A stretch of 33,279 nucleotides of DNA. Source: Marinicella gelatinilytica (GTDB lineage: Bacteria > Pseudomonadota > Gammaproteobacteria > Xanthomonadales > Marinicellaceae). Position 1 is the first letter of the stretch. The number at the start of each line of letters is the position of its first letter. The stretch is taken from contig NZ_JAPMLN010000021.1 of NCBI RefSeq assembly GCF_026410405.1, forward strand, positions 1-33,279. The letters are read 5' to 3'. The translations under genes and the position numbers were made by a program. The notes under the pieces were generated by a model. It saw nothing but the letters and a program-made list of their open reading frames with translations. It did no database searches and had not been told where the DNA came from. Below are positions 26,378-33,279 of this stretch, one piece after another.

Positions 26378-28609
26378 TTAATAAACATCCTCGCGGTAAC
26401 GGCCGGCGGTTTTTAGGGCGGTGACATCGAGTTCGATGGGAGCCAAAATGTCATTCATGGCGGTGACCACGCCACCTGCCATTTTGCGCCCGCCGCACAC
26501 TAAAATCTGGGCATTATTTTGTATCAGCGCACGGATATGTTCGGCATCAGTGAGTAACTTGTCCTGGACGTAACCACTGTCTTTGGGGATTCTCGAAAAG
26601 GCGGTGTTGAGGCCGCTGAGTCGCTGGTCGCTGAGGTAGGTTTTGAGCTCTTGTTCATAGAGAAAATCGGAATCGGGATTGCGTCCGCCCCAATACAGGT
26701 ACATGGGATGACGGGATTTGTTGTTACGAATAAAGCCGATTAAAGGCCCAAGGCCGGTTCCGGCACCGATTAAGATAATCGGTTGTTTGCCGCTGGCGGG
26801 GCGAAATTGTGGGTTGTCCTGAATAAACGCTTCAATGGTTTCACCGATGTTCAAATTATGCAGAAAATTTGAACATAGTCCGCCTTGTACCTGACGAACG
26901 CATATTTCTAAAACCCCGTCAACGGATGCCGACGCCAGGGAATAATAACGGGGTATGACGCTGCCCGGCGGTAAAATACCCACTAAATCACCGGCTTCAA
27001 AGTGAGGCAGTTTCGAGGTTTTGAATAATGTCTGAAACCATCCTGTGGGCTGGCTTTGGTCGGCCATTTTAAAACGCAAAACTGATGTGGGGGCCTGCAC
27101 GCGTTCACCATAGTTAATGCGTTCTGCTAATTGTAAGGTTACGGTTTTGGGTTGTGGCGGGGTGTGGTCCAGTGTCAGTGGGGTGCCGATTTCCTGGCCG
27201 ATGGCCTCGCCCCAACGGGCAAAGGTTTGACTTGATTGGCGATCAATCATTTCAGTGGCCAATAGCGCCGGCCAGCCTTTATCTTTTAAGGCGTCTGCAA
27301 CCTGTTGTGCATAGCCACAGAATTTTGGAAATTGGCGGTCACCAAAACCCAAGACCGCAAAAGGTATGGACGGGGTATCAGCAACTTCTGCCAGGCGCTT
27401 AAGGAACTGTTTGGCTGACGCCGGGGCATCACCATCACCATAGGTGGCCGTTAAAATAAACAGTCGTTTCGCCTGTGGGTAGGTGTCGGCGAGCTTATTC
27501 ATGGCGGCGGTATGAACCCGGTAACCGGCTGAGTTCAGGGCATTATGCAGGTTTTCAGCAAAGCCCCAGGTGCTGTTATTTTCACTGCCCACCAGGATCA
27601 CGCTGTCAGCCGATGGGGCTTTGCTGTTGTTGCTGATACGTGGAATGGCACGTCTGCGTCGCCACCACACCTGGATGCCGGTCCATGTCATTAATGGCAC
27701 TGTGAGGGCACTTAAGCCCAGTATTAAGGCCAGCCACCACAGTCCTTCACCGGTGTGTAACATATAGATGAATTCATAGATTTTTTGTCGGCTGTTATAG
27801 GGCTCAAAAGCCAATAATTGACCGGTTGATTGGTCAATAAAACCCATGCCTTGTTGGGTTGTGATTGAATAGACATCATAAGCGTCCTGCGGGTAGGGGT
27901 ACACCAGTTCTCGAAGTTCAGAGACCGGAATGGTTTTAAGCGCAGCCATGGAACCAATGGCTGCCGGCTCTCCACCGTCCACTTGATCAGGAAAAGCCGG
28001 CTCCGCAGTTTGATGATCAGGAATAAACTCAAAGGTTTCCAGAGACATATAAAGACCGGTGATGGCCGATAACAGCAGGCCGATAAGTGCCAGACGACCG
28101 ACCTGGCTGTGTAGTCTCTGTGACAGTGTTGAACCCTGAATGGGGCGGAACAAATAACGCCAGCCACCGGCTCTGTTCACCAGCATCAGGGTGCCGGAAA
28201 TACTTAACAGCAGCATCACAAGGGCGCCTAAAGCGACCGCAATACGTCCCGGGGTGTCGAGTAGATAGGATCGGTGCAGGTTTTTCAGCCAGGTTTTAAA
28301 GGGTGTGATGGTATAAGGGCCAATTGTATTGGCGGTGAATGGGTCGATGCGATCGGCACCGGCCTGATTATTGTCCGTATAAAAAACTATCAGGGTGCCG
28401 GATGGGGTACGTTGTAGCTGCTCAATTTGTGGGTATCGGCTCGCCAGCTTGCCGGTTAATTCCGCCACAGTGATGGCTGAAGTGCCCATAACGCTGGCTT
28501 GGCTGCGTTCAATGGTTGGATTAATCGATAAAATGACGCCGGTGATGGCCAGTACCACCACCAACAGCAACGCCGATAAGCCCAATATGGAGTGGAGTTT
28601 ACGTATCAT
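26378..28609 (-). CDS. PepSY-TM / flavodoxin / FAD-NAD(P)H reductase fusion protein
   Basis: The 743-residue product joins a PepSY-associated membrane part to a CysJ/P450-reductase-like cytoplasmic part. Predicted helices are at about 8-30, 122-144, 171-190 and 290-313, with histidines H6, H112, H167 and H285 at the membrane borders as possible haem ligands. The flavodoxin domain (about 336-475) shows TATYGDGDAP (387-396) and GFGDRQFPKFCGYA (421-434). The FAD domain has RYYSLAS (554-560) and GGLCSNFL (576-583). The NADPH domain has GAGTGLGPLIGF (615-626), YWGGRN and VCGGRKMAGG. It should pass NAD(P)H electrons across the inner membrane. Relatives are linked to siderophore or metal reduction. 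It is the last gene of the PepSY-DUF2271 operon. Confidence 0.9.
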   Translation of the reverse strand: MIRKLHSILGLSALLLVVVLAITGVILSINPTIERSQASVMGTSAITVAELTGKLASRYPQIEQLQRTPSGTLIVFYTDNNQAGADRIDPFTANTIGPYTITPFKTWLKNLHRSYLLDTPGRIAVALGALVMLLLSISGTLMLVNRAGGWRYLFRPIQGSTLSQRLHSQVGRLALIGLLLSAITGLYMSLETFEFIPDHQTAEPAFPDQVDGGEPAAIGSMAALKTIPVSELRELVYPYPQDAYDVYSITTQQGMGFIDQSTGQLLAFEPYNSRQKIYEFIYMLHTGEGLWWLALILGLSALTVPLMTWTGIQVWWRRRRAIPRISNNSKAPSADSVILVGSENNSTWGFAENLHNALNSAGYRVHTAAMNKLADTYPQAKRLFILTATYGDGDAPASAKQFLKRLAEVADTPSIPFAVLGFGDRQFPKFCGYAQQVADALKDKGWPALLATEMIDRQSSQTFARWGEAIGQEIGTPLTLDHTPPQPKTVTLQLAERINYGERVQAPTSVLRFKMADQSQPTGWFQTLFKTSKLPHFEAGDLVGILPPGSVIPRYYSLASASVDGVLEICVRQVQGGLCSNFLHNLNIGETIEAFIQDNPQFRPASGKQPIILIGAGTGLGPLIGFIRNNKSRHPMYLYWGGRNPDSDFLYEQELKTYLSDQRLSGLNTAFSRIPKDSGYVQDKLLTDAEHIRALIQNNAQILVCGGRKMAGGVVTAMNDILAPIELDVTALKTAGRYREDVY

Positions 28610-28631
28610 GGCGTCTTTTCCTTATAGTAAT

Positions 28632-28666
28632 CCGGCAGTCCTGAATACAATGTATTGGACTGCTGG
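28632..28666 (-). repeat. Hairpin between the DUF2271 gene and the reductase gene
   Basis: GCAGTCC (28635-28641) and GGACTGC (28657-28663), with inner AATACA/TGTATT and outer CC/GG pairs, form a long stem with a two-base bulge. No T-run follows on the minus strand. In the 72-base gap it could be an attenuator or a processing site that lowers reductase expression relative to the small secreted proteins. Confidence 0.5.
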
Positions 28667-28681
28667 GTTAATAATGGTAGA

Positions 28682-29152
28682 TTAAAATGAATAGCTGAAA
28701 CTTTGCACGTAGCCACGGCCGGCAGTGGTTTGGCCGACACCTTCCGTGGTTAATGACACCACCACATCATTGCGATTATCCCGCATATCTTCCACCGCTG
28801 TATCGACCCTGACTTGGTAACCTGAATCAATAAATGAATCGTCCAAATCAAGGGTTACAGTCATGGTTTTACCGGCTGCCACACTGGCACCGGTGAGGGC
28901 ATCATATTCACTGCTGCGCAAGCCACTACCACGCGCCCAGCCGCTTAAGTGCTTGTAATATTTAGATTTTTCTCCGGCAATCCATAAGGTTTTTTGATAT
29001 TGACCGGCTTCATTGGTGAGGTATAAGGCCACATAAGCGCCATCACCGCCATAACTTTTCAGTTCGGTGGTGAAGGTGACTTCGCGGGCGTTGGCAGCCA
29101 TGGCCGATAGTAAGCTGGCGATGGCTGCCGGTATCAGAATGCGATTTGTCAT
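28682..29152 (-). CDS. DUF2271 family secreted protein
   Basis: The 156-residue product has a signal peptide (residues 1-22, ending AANA-R). A mature beta-sandwich-like domain follows, with YVALYLTNEAGQYQKTLWIAG, KYYKHLSGWARGSG and DALTGASVAAGKTMTVTLDLDD, the pattern I know from DUF2271 proteins. These are usually encoded beside PepSY membrane proteins, as here; their function is unknown. GGAG precedes the ATG. It lies 18 bases after the PepSY gene and 72 bases before the reductase gene. Confidence 0.85.
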   Translation of the reverse strand: MTNRILIPAAIASLLSAMAANAREVTFTTELKSYGGDGAYVALYLTNEAGQYQKTLWIAGEKSKYYKHLSGWARGSGLRSSEYDALTGASVAAGKTMTVTLDLDDSFIDSGYQVRVDTAVEDMRDNRNDVVVSLTTEGVGQTTAGRGYVQSFSYSF

Positions 29153-29170
29153 GCTGTCATCTCCGTGTTG

Positions 29171-29542
29171 TTACTGAATGTTTACTTTGGGTCTTTGTTT
29201 GCTGTCTTTATTGTTCGCAGGTTTTTGTTGGCCACTGCGTTTTTTTAAATAGCCCGAGCGATTGCCCGAACCCGTAAACTTGATTTCAAGTTCTATAATT
29301 TCCAAGCTAGCCGGTGAGAATTTGGCTTCTACACGGTGACCGTCCTGGTCAAAGCCTTTGACTTCGTAACAGCCGTCATCGACTTTAATGCGCTTCACGT
29401 CCCAGCCGTTGTCAATCATCAGTTGACGCAGGTTTTCCTGCGGTTGCCAGTCGGCCACCGGATCGGTGCAGTCATCATCAGCCAGTGCCGCTGTTGAGAT
29501 TAAAAAAGCGGCCATCAATGCAGCCATTTGTACAATTTTCAT
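29171..29542 (-). CDS. Small secreted PepSY-domain protein
   Basis: The 123-residue product has a signal peptide (about 1-21, ALA-D). One PepSY-like domain spans about residues 32-90: LRQLMIDNGWDVKRIKVDDGCYEVKG, then DQDGHRVEAKFSPASLEIIELE. The tail is basic and Lys/Gln-rich. Two cysteines (C25 and C55) could form a disulfide. PepSY domains act as inhibitors or as small binding modules in the periplasm. TGGAGAG precedes the ATG, and a candidate regulated promoter lies 37-60 bases upstream. Confidence 0.83.
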   Translation of the reverse strand: MKIVQMAALMAAFLISTAALADDDCTDPVADWQPQENLRQLMIDNGWDVKRIKVDDGCYEVKGFDQDGHRVEAKFSPASLEIIELEIKFTGSGNRSGYLKKRSGQQKPANNKDSKQRPKVNIQ

Positions 29543-29579
29543 GGTGTCTCTCCAGTTGTTTGAACCTTAACTATAATCT

Positions 29580-29602
29580 GCTTTCCTGACAATAACCTGA
29601 AA
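29580..29602 (-). promoter_or_regulatory. Candidate response-regulator box and promoter for the PepSY operon
   Basis: On the minus strand, TTCAGGTT (29601-29594) and GTCAGGAA (29590-29583) are direct half-sites 11 bases apart, as expected for an OmpR-family dimer. TATAGT follows as a -10. The site matches the one before the ferric-reductase gene at about 20 of 29 positions. It also lies within an 8-bp inverted repeat (CTGCTTTC 29578-29585, GAAAGCAG 29599-29606). Confidence 0.55.
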
Positions 29603-29622
29603 GCAGGTTTAAAATATTTAAT

Positions 29623-30972
29623 TTATCGAAATTCAAAGGCTTCTTTGCGAAACCGCAGTGAACCCGGTAGCATTTTCTTTAAGCCTGTTTCCAATAATCT
29701 GGCCAGGCCTTTGGGGCCACAGTACCAAACTTCCGTTAGCTTTTTCGCAGCATCTCGATTGAGCAGGTCTTTCGGTGTGATTTTCTGACCTTTATGACTG
29801 TCATGTATGTGTAGAATGATACCAGGTGAGTTATCAGATTTCAGGTTATCACATAACTGCTGTAATCGTGGCACCATCGGATCGGAGGAGCCATCATGGG
29901 TACAATAATGCATCTGCGCAGTCGGTACCTGTTCCGGGTAATTTTGTAATTCTTCTAACCAGGCTAAAAAGGGGGTTACACCAATACCGGCAGCCACCCA
30001 AATTTGCTCGGCGTTGGCTTTGTGGTGTTTTAAATCAAACCGGCCATAAGGCCCTTCAACAGTGACGGCTTGACCCTCGGTTATTTTTCCGGCTAAATTT
30101 TTGGTGTAATCGCCAAGGGCTTTTATTTCAAAAGTTAATTGACCATTGTTTTTATCCGCATTGGCAATGGTGAATGGGTGGTTGCCTTCAAGCCGATCGA
30201 AACGCACAAAAGCAAATTGTCCCGCCCGGTGACCGGGCCATTTTTTACCCAATTGACAGACCACCTGAGTAATGCCTTGAGCACTGGCTGTAATGGATTT
30301 GATGGTGCCTTGAACCCGTCGTGTTCGGCCAATGTGTCCGGTTAAAGAGCGCATGGCTGCGATACTGCCGGCCAGCATTAACAGGCCCAGTAGTAAGCCG
30401 ATGGGTTGTTGCCACCAGCTAAATGGTGTTAGCCAGGCTGCATGAAAGACCAGTAATAAATACAGCACCGGCATAATACGGTGTAAATAACGCCAGAATT
30501 TGTAGGGAAAAAACTTCAATAGTGACAACAGCACCATGCCAGCCACCAGATAAAAGCTCCATTCACCCAAATCCTCAGCCAGTTCTTGCATATTATCAAC
30601 AAAGACTGAAACCGAAGCCTCAGTGGGTTGTCCGGAGACCAACAAGAGCGATTCTAACCAGTCATCATTCATTTCAGTTAACCAATGTAGAACCGCAAAA
30701 ATGACCGCTAATATCGCCGTCCATTTATGCAGTCGGTAGATCTTATCAAGGCCATTAAACACAGGTTCTAATATCGCCGGTCTGGTCGCCAGTATCATGG
30801 TTATCGACAGCAAGGCCATCGCCAATAGTCCTGTGACATACAGGATATTGTCGTATGTTATCCAGGGCAAATGAGTGCTTGCAGTTGCGTTCATGGCATA
30901 ACTCCAGGCCCAGATAGCAACAATTACAGTGCTGATGAGTGCCAGCATAACAGTGAGTTTTTTATTATTCAT
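29623..30972 (-). CDS. Ferric-reductase-like transmembrane flavocytochrome
   Basis: The 449-residue product has about six membrane helices in the first 210 residues. Two histidine pairs (H82/H96 and H164/H177, 14 and 13 apart) are the expected two-b-haem pattern of the ferric reductase / NADPH oxidase superfamily. The cytoplasmic half binds FAD (HPFTIAN, 265-271) and NAD(P)H (GIGVTPFLAWL, 329-339; WYCGP, 416-420). It should move electrons from cytoplasmic NAD(P)H to a periplasmic acceptor such as Fe(III), a quinone or a partner protein. It is divergent from the two-component genes. The ribosome-binding site is weak (CGGATG). Confidence 0.9.
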   Translation of the reverse strand: MNNKKLTVMLALISTVIVAIWAWSYAMNATASTHLPWITYDNILYVTGLLAMALLSITMILATRPAILEPVFNGLDKIYRLHKWTAILAVIFAVLHWLTEMNDDWLESLLLVSGQPTEASVSVFVDNMQELAEDLGEWSFYLVAGMVLLSLLKFFPYKFWRYLHRIMPVLYLLLVFHAAWLTPFSWWQQPIGLLLGLLMLAGSIAAMRSLTGHIGRTRRVQGTIKSITASAQGITQVVCQLGKKWPGHRAGQFAFVRFDRLEGNHPFTIANADKNNGQLTFEIKALGDYTKNLAGKITEGQAVTVEGPYGRFDLKHHKANAEQIWVAAGIGVTPFLAWLEELQNYPEQVPTAQMHYCTHDGSSDPMVPRLQQLCDNLKSDNSPGIILHIHDSHKGQKITPKDLLNRDAAKKLTEVWYCGPKGLARLLETGLKKMLPGSLRFRKEAFEFR

Positions 30973-31000
30973 TGTTTACATCCGATGACTAATTGTTGTT

Positions 31001-31035
31001 CACTTTATATGGCTATCCTGACAGCAACCTTAAAA
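31001..31035 (-). promoter_or_regulatory. Candidate response-regulator box and promoter for the ferric-reductase gene
   Basis: On the minus strand, TTAAGGTT (31033-31026) and GTCAGGAT (31022-31015) are direct half-sites 11 bases apart. TATAAA/TAAAGT follows as a -10 within 31001-31010. The arrangement, half-site spacing and -10 distance match the box upstream of the PepSY gene. The site lies in the 135-base divergent region shared with the response-regulator gene. Confidence 0.55.
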
Positions 31036-31107
31036 TTGTCTTTTAGACTTACTTTATGGTACTTACTCAGGTTATGATTATTTTTTAGTGCAGATGTAGG
31101 TTATGAG

Positions 31108-31767
31108 ATGCGGCTATTATTACTTGAGGATACCATCGAGTTAGGTGAGGTGATCGACAATCAGATGACCGATGAAGGCCATGCGGTGGACTGGGTGCAA
31201 ACCATTGGTCAGGCCAAAGCCGCACTGGCGAGTACCGAATACGACTTAATTCTGCTTGATTTGATGTTGCCCGATGGCCATGGCATTAATTTGTTGAAGG
31301 CATTAAGACATTCAGGTGACAGCACAGCGGTGATTATTTTAACCGCCAAAGATCAGATTTCTGATCGAATCAAAGGTTTAAATGCGGGTGCCGATGATTA
31401 TCTGGTCAAACCCTTTGATTTATCTGAGCTGAGTGCCCGGGTTGGCGCGGTAGCCCGACGTTATGCGGGTAATCCCAATCCATTAATTAAGCTGGCGGAT
31501 TTAGATATTGATATGAATAAGCATTTGGTATTACGTAGTGATGCGACGATTCATTTGTCCGCCCGTGAGTGGGCATTATTGGAAGCGTTTTTACAAAGAC
31601 CCGGTATTTTATTGTCAAAAGCGCAATTAGAAGATCATCTCTATGCTTTTGGTGCCGAAATTGAAAGTAATACCATTGAAGTTTACGTCAGTCGTTTACG
31701 CAAGAAGCTGGGCAAGGAACTAATTGAAACGGTGCGTGGTTTGGGTTATCGGATGAAAACTTCATGA
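31108..31767 (+). CDS. OmpR-family response regulator (QseB/PmrA type)
   Basis: The 219-residue product has a receiver domain with the acidic pair E7/D8, phospho-acceptor D51 (LLDLMLPDG), T79 and K101 (KPFD). A winged-helix DNA-binding domain follows (about 127-217, with SAREWALLEAFL and NTIEVYVSRLRKKLG). All phosphotransfer residues are intact. Its ATG has only TAGG upstream, and AGGTTATGA occurs twice before it (31069-31077, 31098-31106). It overlaps the kinase gene by four bases and probably controls the divergent reductase genes. Confidence 0.93.
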   Translation: MRLLLLEDTIELGEVIDNQMTDEGHAVDWVQTIGQAKAALASTEYDLILLDLMLPDGHGINLLKALRHSGDSTAVIILTAKDQISDRIKGLNAGADDYLVKPFDLSELSARVGAVARRYAGNPNPLIKLADLDIDMNKHLVLRSDATIHLSAREWALLEAFLQRPGILLSKAQLEDHLYAFGAEIESNTIEVYVSRLRKKLGKELIETVRGLGYRMKTS

Positions 31768-33095
31768 AGCGGGCAAAAAGTTTGCAAAAAACCCTGGGCG
31801 TCGGTTTAACCCTGGGTGTTGCTCTTTTATGGGTTTTGGCGCTGGTGGTGGCGGTGACTGTGTTGCGTGACAGAATGAATGAGATGTTTGATAGTGCTTT
31901 AGAGGAAACGGCGCAGCGGATAATGCCGTTGGCGGTGGTTGAAATTATCAACAGTGAAACCCCCGGGCAATTACAAAATATTATGCCATTCGCCGCTCAT
32001 GACGAATATTTTATCTATCTGGTGCGCGATAACAGCGGTACAGTTTTGCTGAAATCGCACAACGCGGATCCGGCGGTATTTAAGCCAGATTTTCAGACTG
32101 GTTTTAGTTCATCGGCAAGTCACCGGTTTTATGGTGCCTCAGCAGTTCAGGATACACTGCATATACAGGTGGCAGAACCCTTATCGCAAAGACAAGAAGC
32201 GCTCCGGGAAATGGTTTTCACCCTGGTGTGGCCGCTGGCGATACTTATTCCATTGTGCTTTTTCGGTACCTGGTTGTTTGTGCGTTACAGTTTGCGCCAT
32301 GTGCTGGCTTTTAGCGAAGCCATTAAATCACGTGATGGTGGCGACCTATCGCCGATACAAAACCATAATTTACCCGCTGAGGTTAATACCATTGCCGAAT
32401 CTTTGAATGATTTATTGCAGCGATTGCGCCGGGCCATGGAGTTAGAACATGCCTTTACCGCTAACAGTGCCCATGAATTACGCACACCGATTGCCACGGC
32501 ACTGGCACAAATACAAAGGCTGCAACAAACCTTGCCGGCGGGTTCGAGCCAGGAACAAGCCAGCAAAATCGAAACCTCGATACGGAAGCTGTCTCGATTA
32601 TCTGAGAAACTGATGCAGTTAGCCAAAGCCGAAGGTGGCCGTTTATTGTCCGCTGAACGGCATGATTTAATCAGTCTTTTACGCTTGATTGTTGAAGAAT
32701 TCAGACGCTCCTATGCAAATGCAGTCATTCACTTAAATGTACCGGACAATGAATCATTCATGTCTAATCTGGATGCCGATGCCTTTGCCATCCTGGTGCA
32801 AAACCTATTGGATAATGCCGTTAAGCATGGTCATGAAGGTAAACCGATAGAGATACGGTTTTCTGCCCAGGGTACTTTACGCATCATCAATCATGCAGAT
32901 GTTATCCCGGTCGAAAAATTAACTCAGCTTCGTCGTCGCTTTGTCAGATCTAACAGCCAAGCTGAAGGATCCGGCCTGGGTTTAGCGATAGCAGATGCCA
33001 TTGTTAGCGGTGTCGGTGCCACCATGACCATTCACTCACCTGCCGTTAATCGTATAGATGGTTTTGAAGTGCGTATTAATTTCTCTGGTATTTAG
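31764..33095 (+). CDS. Sensor histidine kinase (QseC/PmrB type)
   Basis: The 443-residue product has two membrane helices (about 11-34 and 151-174) flanking a periplasmic sensor domain of about 115 residues, followed by a HAMP-like linker. The phospho-acceptor H237 lies in AFTANSAHELRTP. The N-box is LVQNLLDNAVKHG (N347, N351), and the G2 box is GSGLGLA (402-408). The G1 box is unusual: NHADVIP stands where DxGxGIP is normal. The start overlaps the regulator stop (ATGA). The signal is unknown; context suggests metal or redox state at the envelope. Confidence 0.92.
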   Translation: MKRAKSLQKTLGVGLTLGVALLWVLALVVAVTVLRDRMNEMFDSALEETAQRIMPLAVVEIINSETPGQLQNIMPFAAHDEYFIYLVRDNSGTVLLKSHNADPAVFKPDFQTGFSSSASHRFYGASAVQDTLHIQVAEPLSQRQEALREMVFTLVWPLAILIPLCFFGTWLFVRYSLRHVLAFSEAIKSRDGGDLSPIQNHNLPAEVNTIAESLNDLLQRLRRAMELEHAFTANSAHELRTPIATALAQIQRLQQTLPAGSSQEQASKIETSIRKLSRLSEKLMQLAKAEGGRLLSAERHDLISLLRLIVEEFRRSYANAVIHLNVPDNESFMSNLDADAFAILVQNLLDNAVKHGHEGKPIEIRFSAQGTLRIINHADVIPVEKLTQLRRRFVRSNSQAEGSGLGLAIADAIVSGVGATMTIHSPAVNRIDGFEVRINFSGI

Positions 33096-33141
33096 CCAGA
33101 CGATGTCATCAATAAAAGATAGATCTTTCCGCTTATATGAA

Positions 33142-33171
33142 ACTTGAATTCAAGTAATAAGTGCAATTTAA
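33142..33171. repeat. Probable terminal region of an IS30-family element
   Basis: The stretch just beyond the transposase stop contains ACTTGAATTCAAGT (33142-33155), a perfect 14-bp palindrome, and reads TGCACTTATTACTTGAATTC on the minus strand, which resembles ends of IS30-family elements. The outer boundary cannot be fixed because the other end is outside the window. Confidence 0.5.
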
Positions 33172-33279
33172 TCATGCAGCAAGTAAATCGACTTGCTGCC
33201 CCATAAATAATTCATTCGGAGATTTCCCGCCTCTTGTTTTCCGTGGTCTGTTATTCAGGCAATCCATTACGTGTTCTAT
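33172..33279 (-). mobile_element. IS30-family transposase, C-terminal 35 residues (rest outside window)
   Basis: The minus strand from the window edge to TGA at 33174-33172 reads IEHVMDCLNNRPRKTRGGKS and then PNELFMGQQVDLLAA. The NNRPRKTRGGKSPNELF block is the typical C-terminus of IS30-family DDE transposases. The frame is open to the window edge, so whether the element is complete cannot be seen. It lies about 76 bases beyond the histidine kinase stop. Confidence 0.88.

Noticed and set aside
27724-28167. 147-codon minus-strand frame within the PepSY reductase gene
   Set aside because: It is an alternative frame of the clear PepSY-TM coding region and shows no independent motifs.
1-33279. 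CRISPR arrays, tRNA or rRNA genes, prophage or defence genes
   Set aside because: I looked for regular direct repeats, tRNA-like cloverleaf ends and typical phage or defence domains and saw none in this window.

Overview
The window looks like chromosomal DNA of a moderately AT-rich gammaproteobacterium. The evidence is the proteobacterial S10-spc-alpha ribosomal gene order preceded by tuf, a zinc-free S14, DsbB, an OmpR/QseB-type two-component pair and the style of the repeats. I suspect a Marinicella-like marine lineage, but that is an impression from memory and not something the sequence proves.

Region 1 (1-13627) is core. It holds the 3' end of tuf, then rpsJ-rplC-rplD-rplW-rplB-rpsS-rplV-rpsC-rplP-rpmC-rpsQ (S10), rplN-rplX-rplE-rpsN-rpsH-rplF-rplR-rpsE-rpmD-rplO-secY (spc) and rpsM-rpsK-rpsD-rpoA-rplQ (alpha). 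It ends at a strong intrinsic terminator. Two strong hairpins mark joints in this run, after tuf and after secY. rpmJ, which often sits between secY and rpsM, is absent; a hairpin and a candidate alpha-operon promoter occupy that gap.

Region 2 (13628-18150) holds dsbB overlapping a class II DAHP synthase gene, a probably bidirectional terminator, a convergent gene for a secreted beta-propeller-like protein built from two tandem homologous halves, and a 551-base gene-free stretch with inverted repeats.

Region 3 (18151-22849) is a tightly coupled three-gene operon. It encodes a GltD-like FAD/NAD(P) oxidoreductase with C-terminal ferredoxin clusters, a fused gamma-alpha 2-oxoacid:ferredoxin oxidoreductase subunit, and its TPP-binding beta subunit. 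Together these look like a 2-oxoacid (probably 2-oxoglutarate) oxidoreductase with its own NAD(P) module.

Region 4 (22965-26359) holds a TraB/GumN-family protein, an ECF sigma factor and a four-helix membrane protein in one likely operon. A 78-bp palindromic interspersed repeat, a small two-helix membrane protein and a SAM-dependent methyltransferase follow.

Region 5 (26378-33095) is a membrane electron-transfer locus. On the minus strand it carries a ferric-reductase-like flavocytochrome, a secreted PepSY protein, a secreted DUF2271-type protein and a PepSY-TM/flavodoxin/FAD-NADPH reductase fusion. A divergent OmpR-family response regulator and histidine kinase sit next to it. A shared motif with 11-bp direct repeats lies in front of both minus-strand transcription units and is a good candidate for the response regulator's operator. 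The window ends in the 3' end of an IS30-family transposase gene.

The most interesting parts are the two-reductase locus with its predicted operator, the 2-oxoacid oxidoreductase with a GltD-like partner, the Bacteroidota-like sigma factor pair, and the duplicated secreted propeller.
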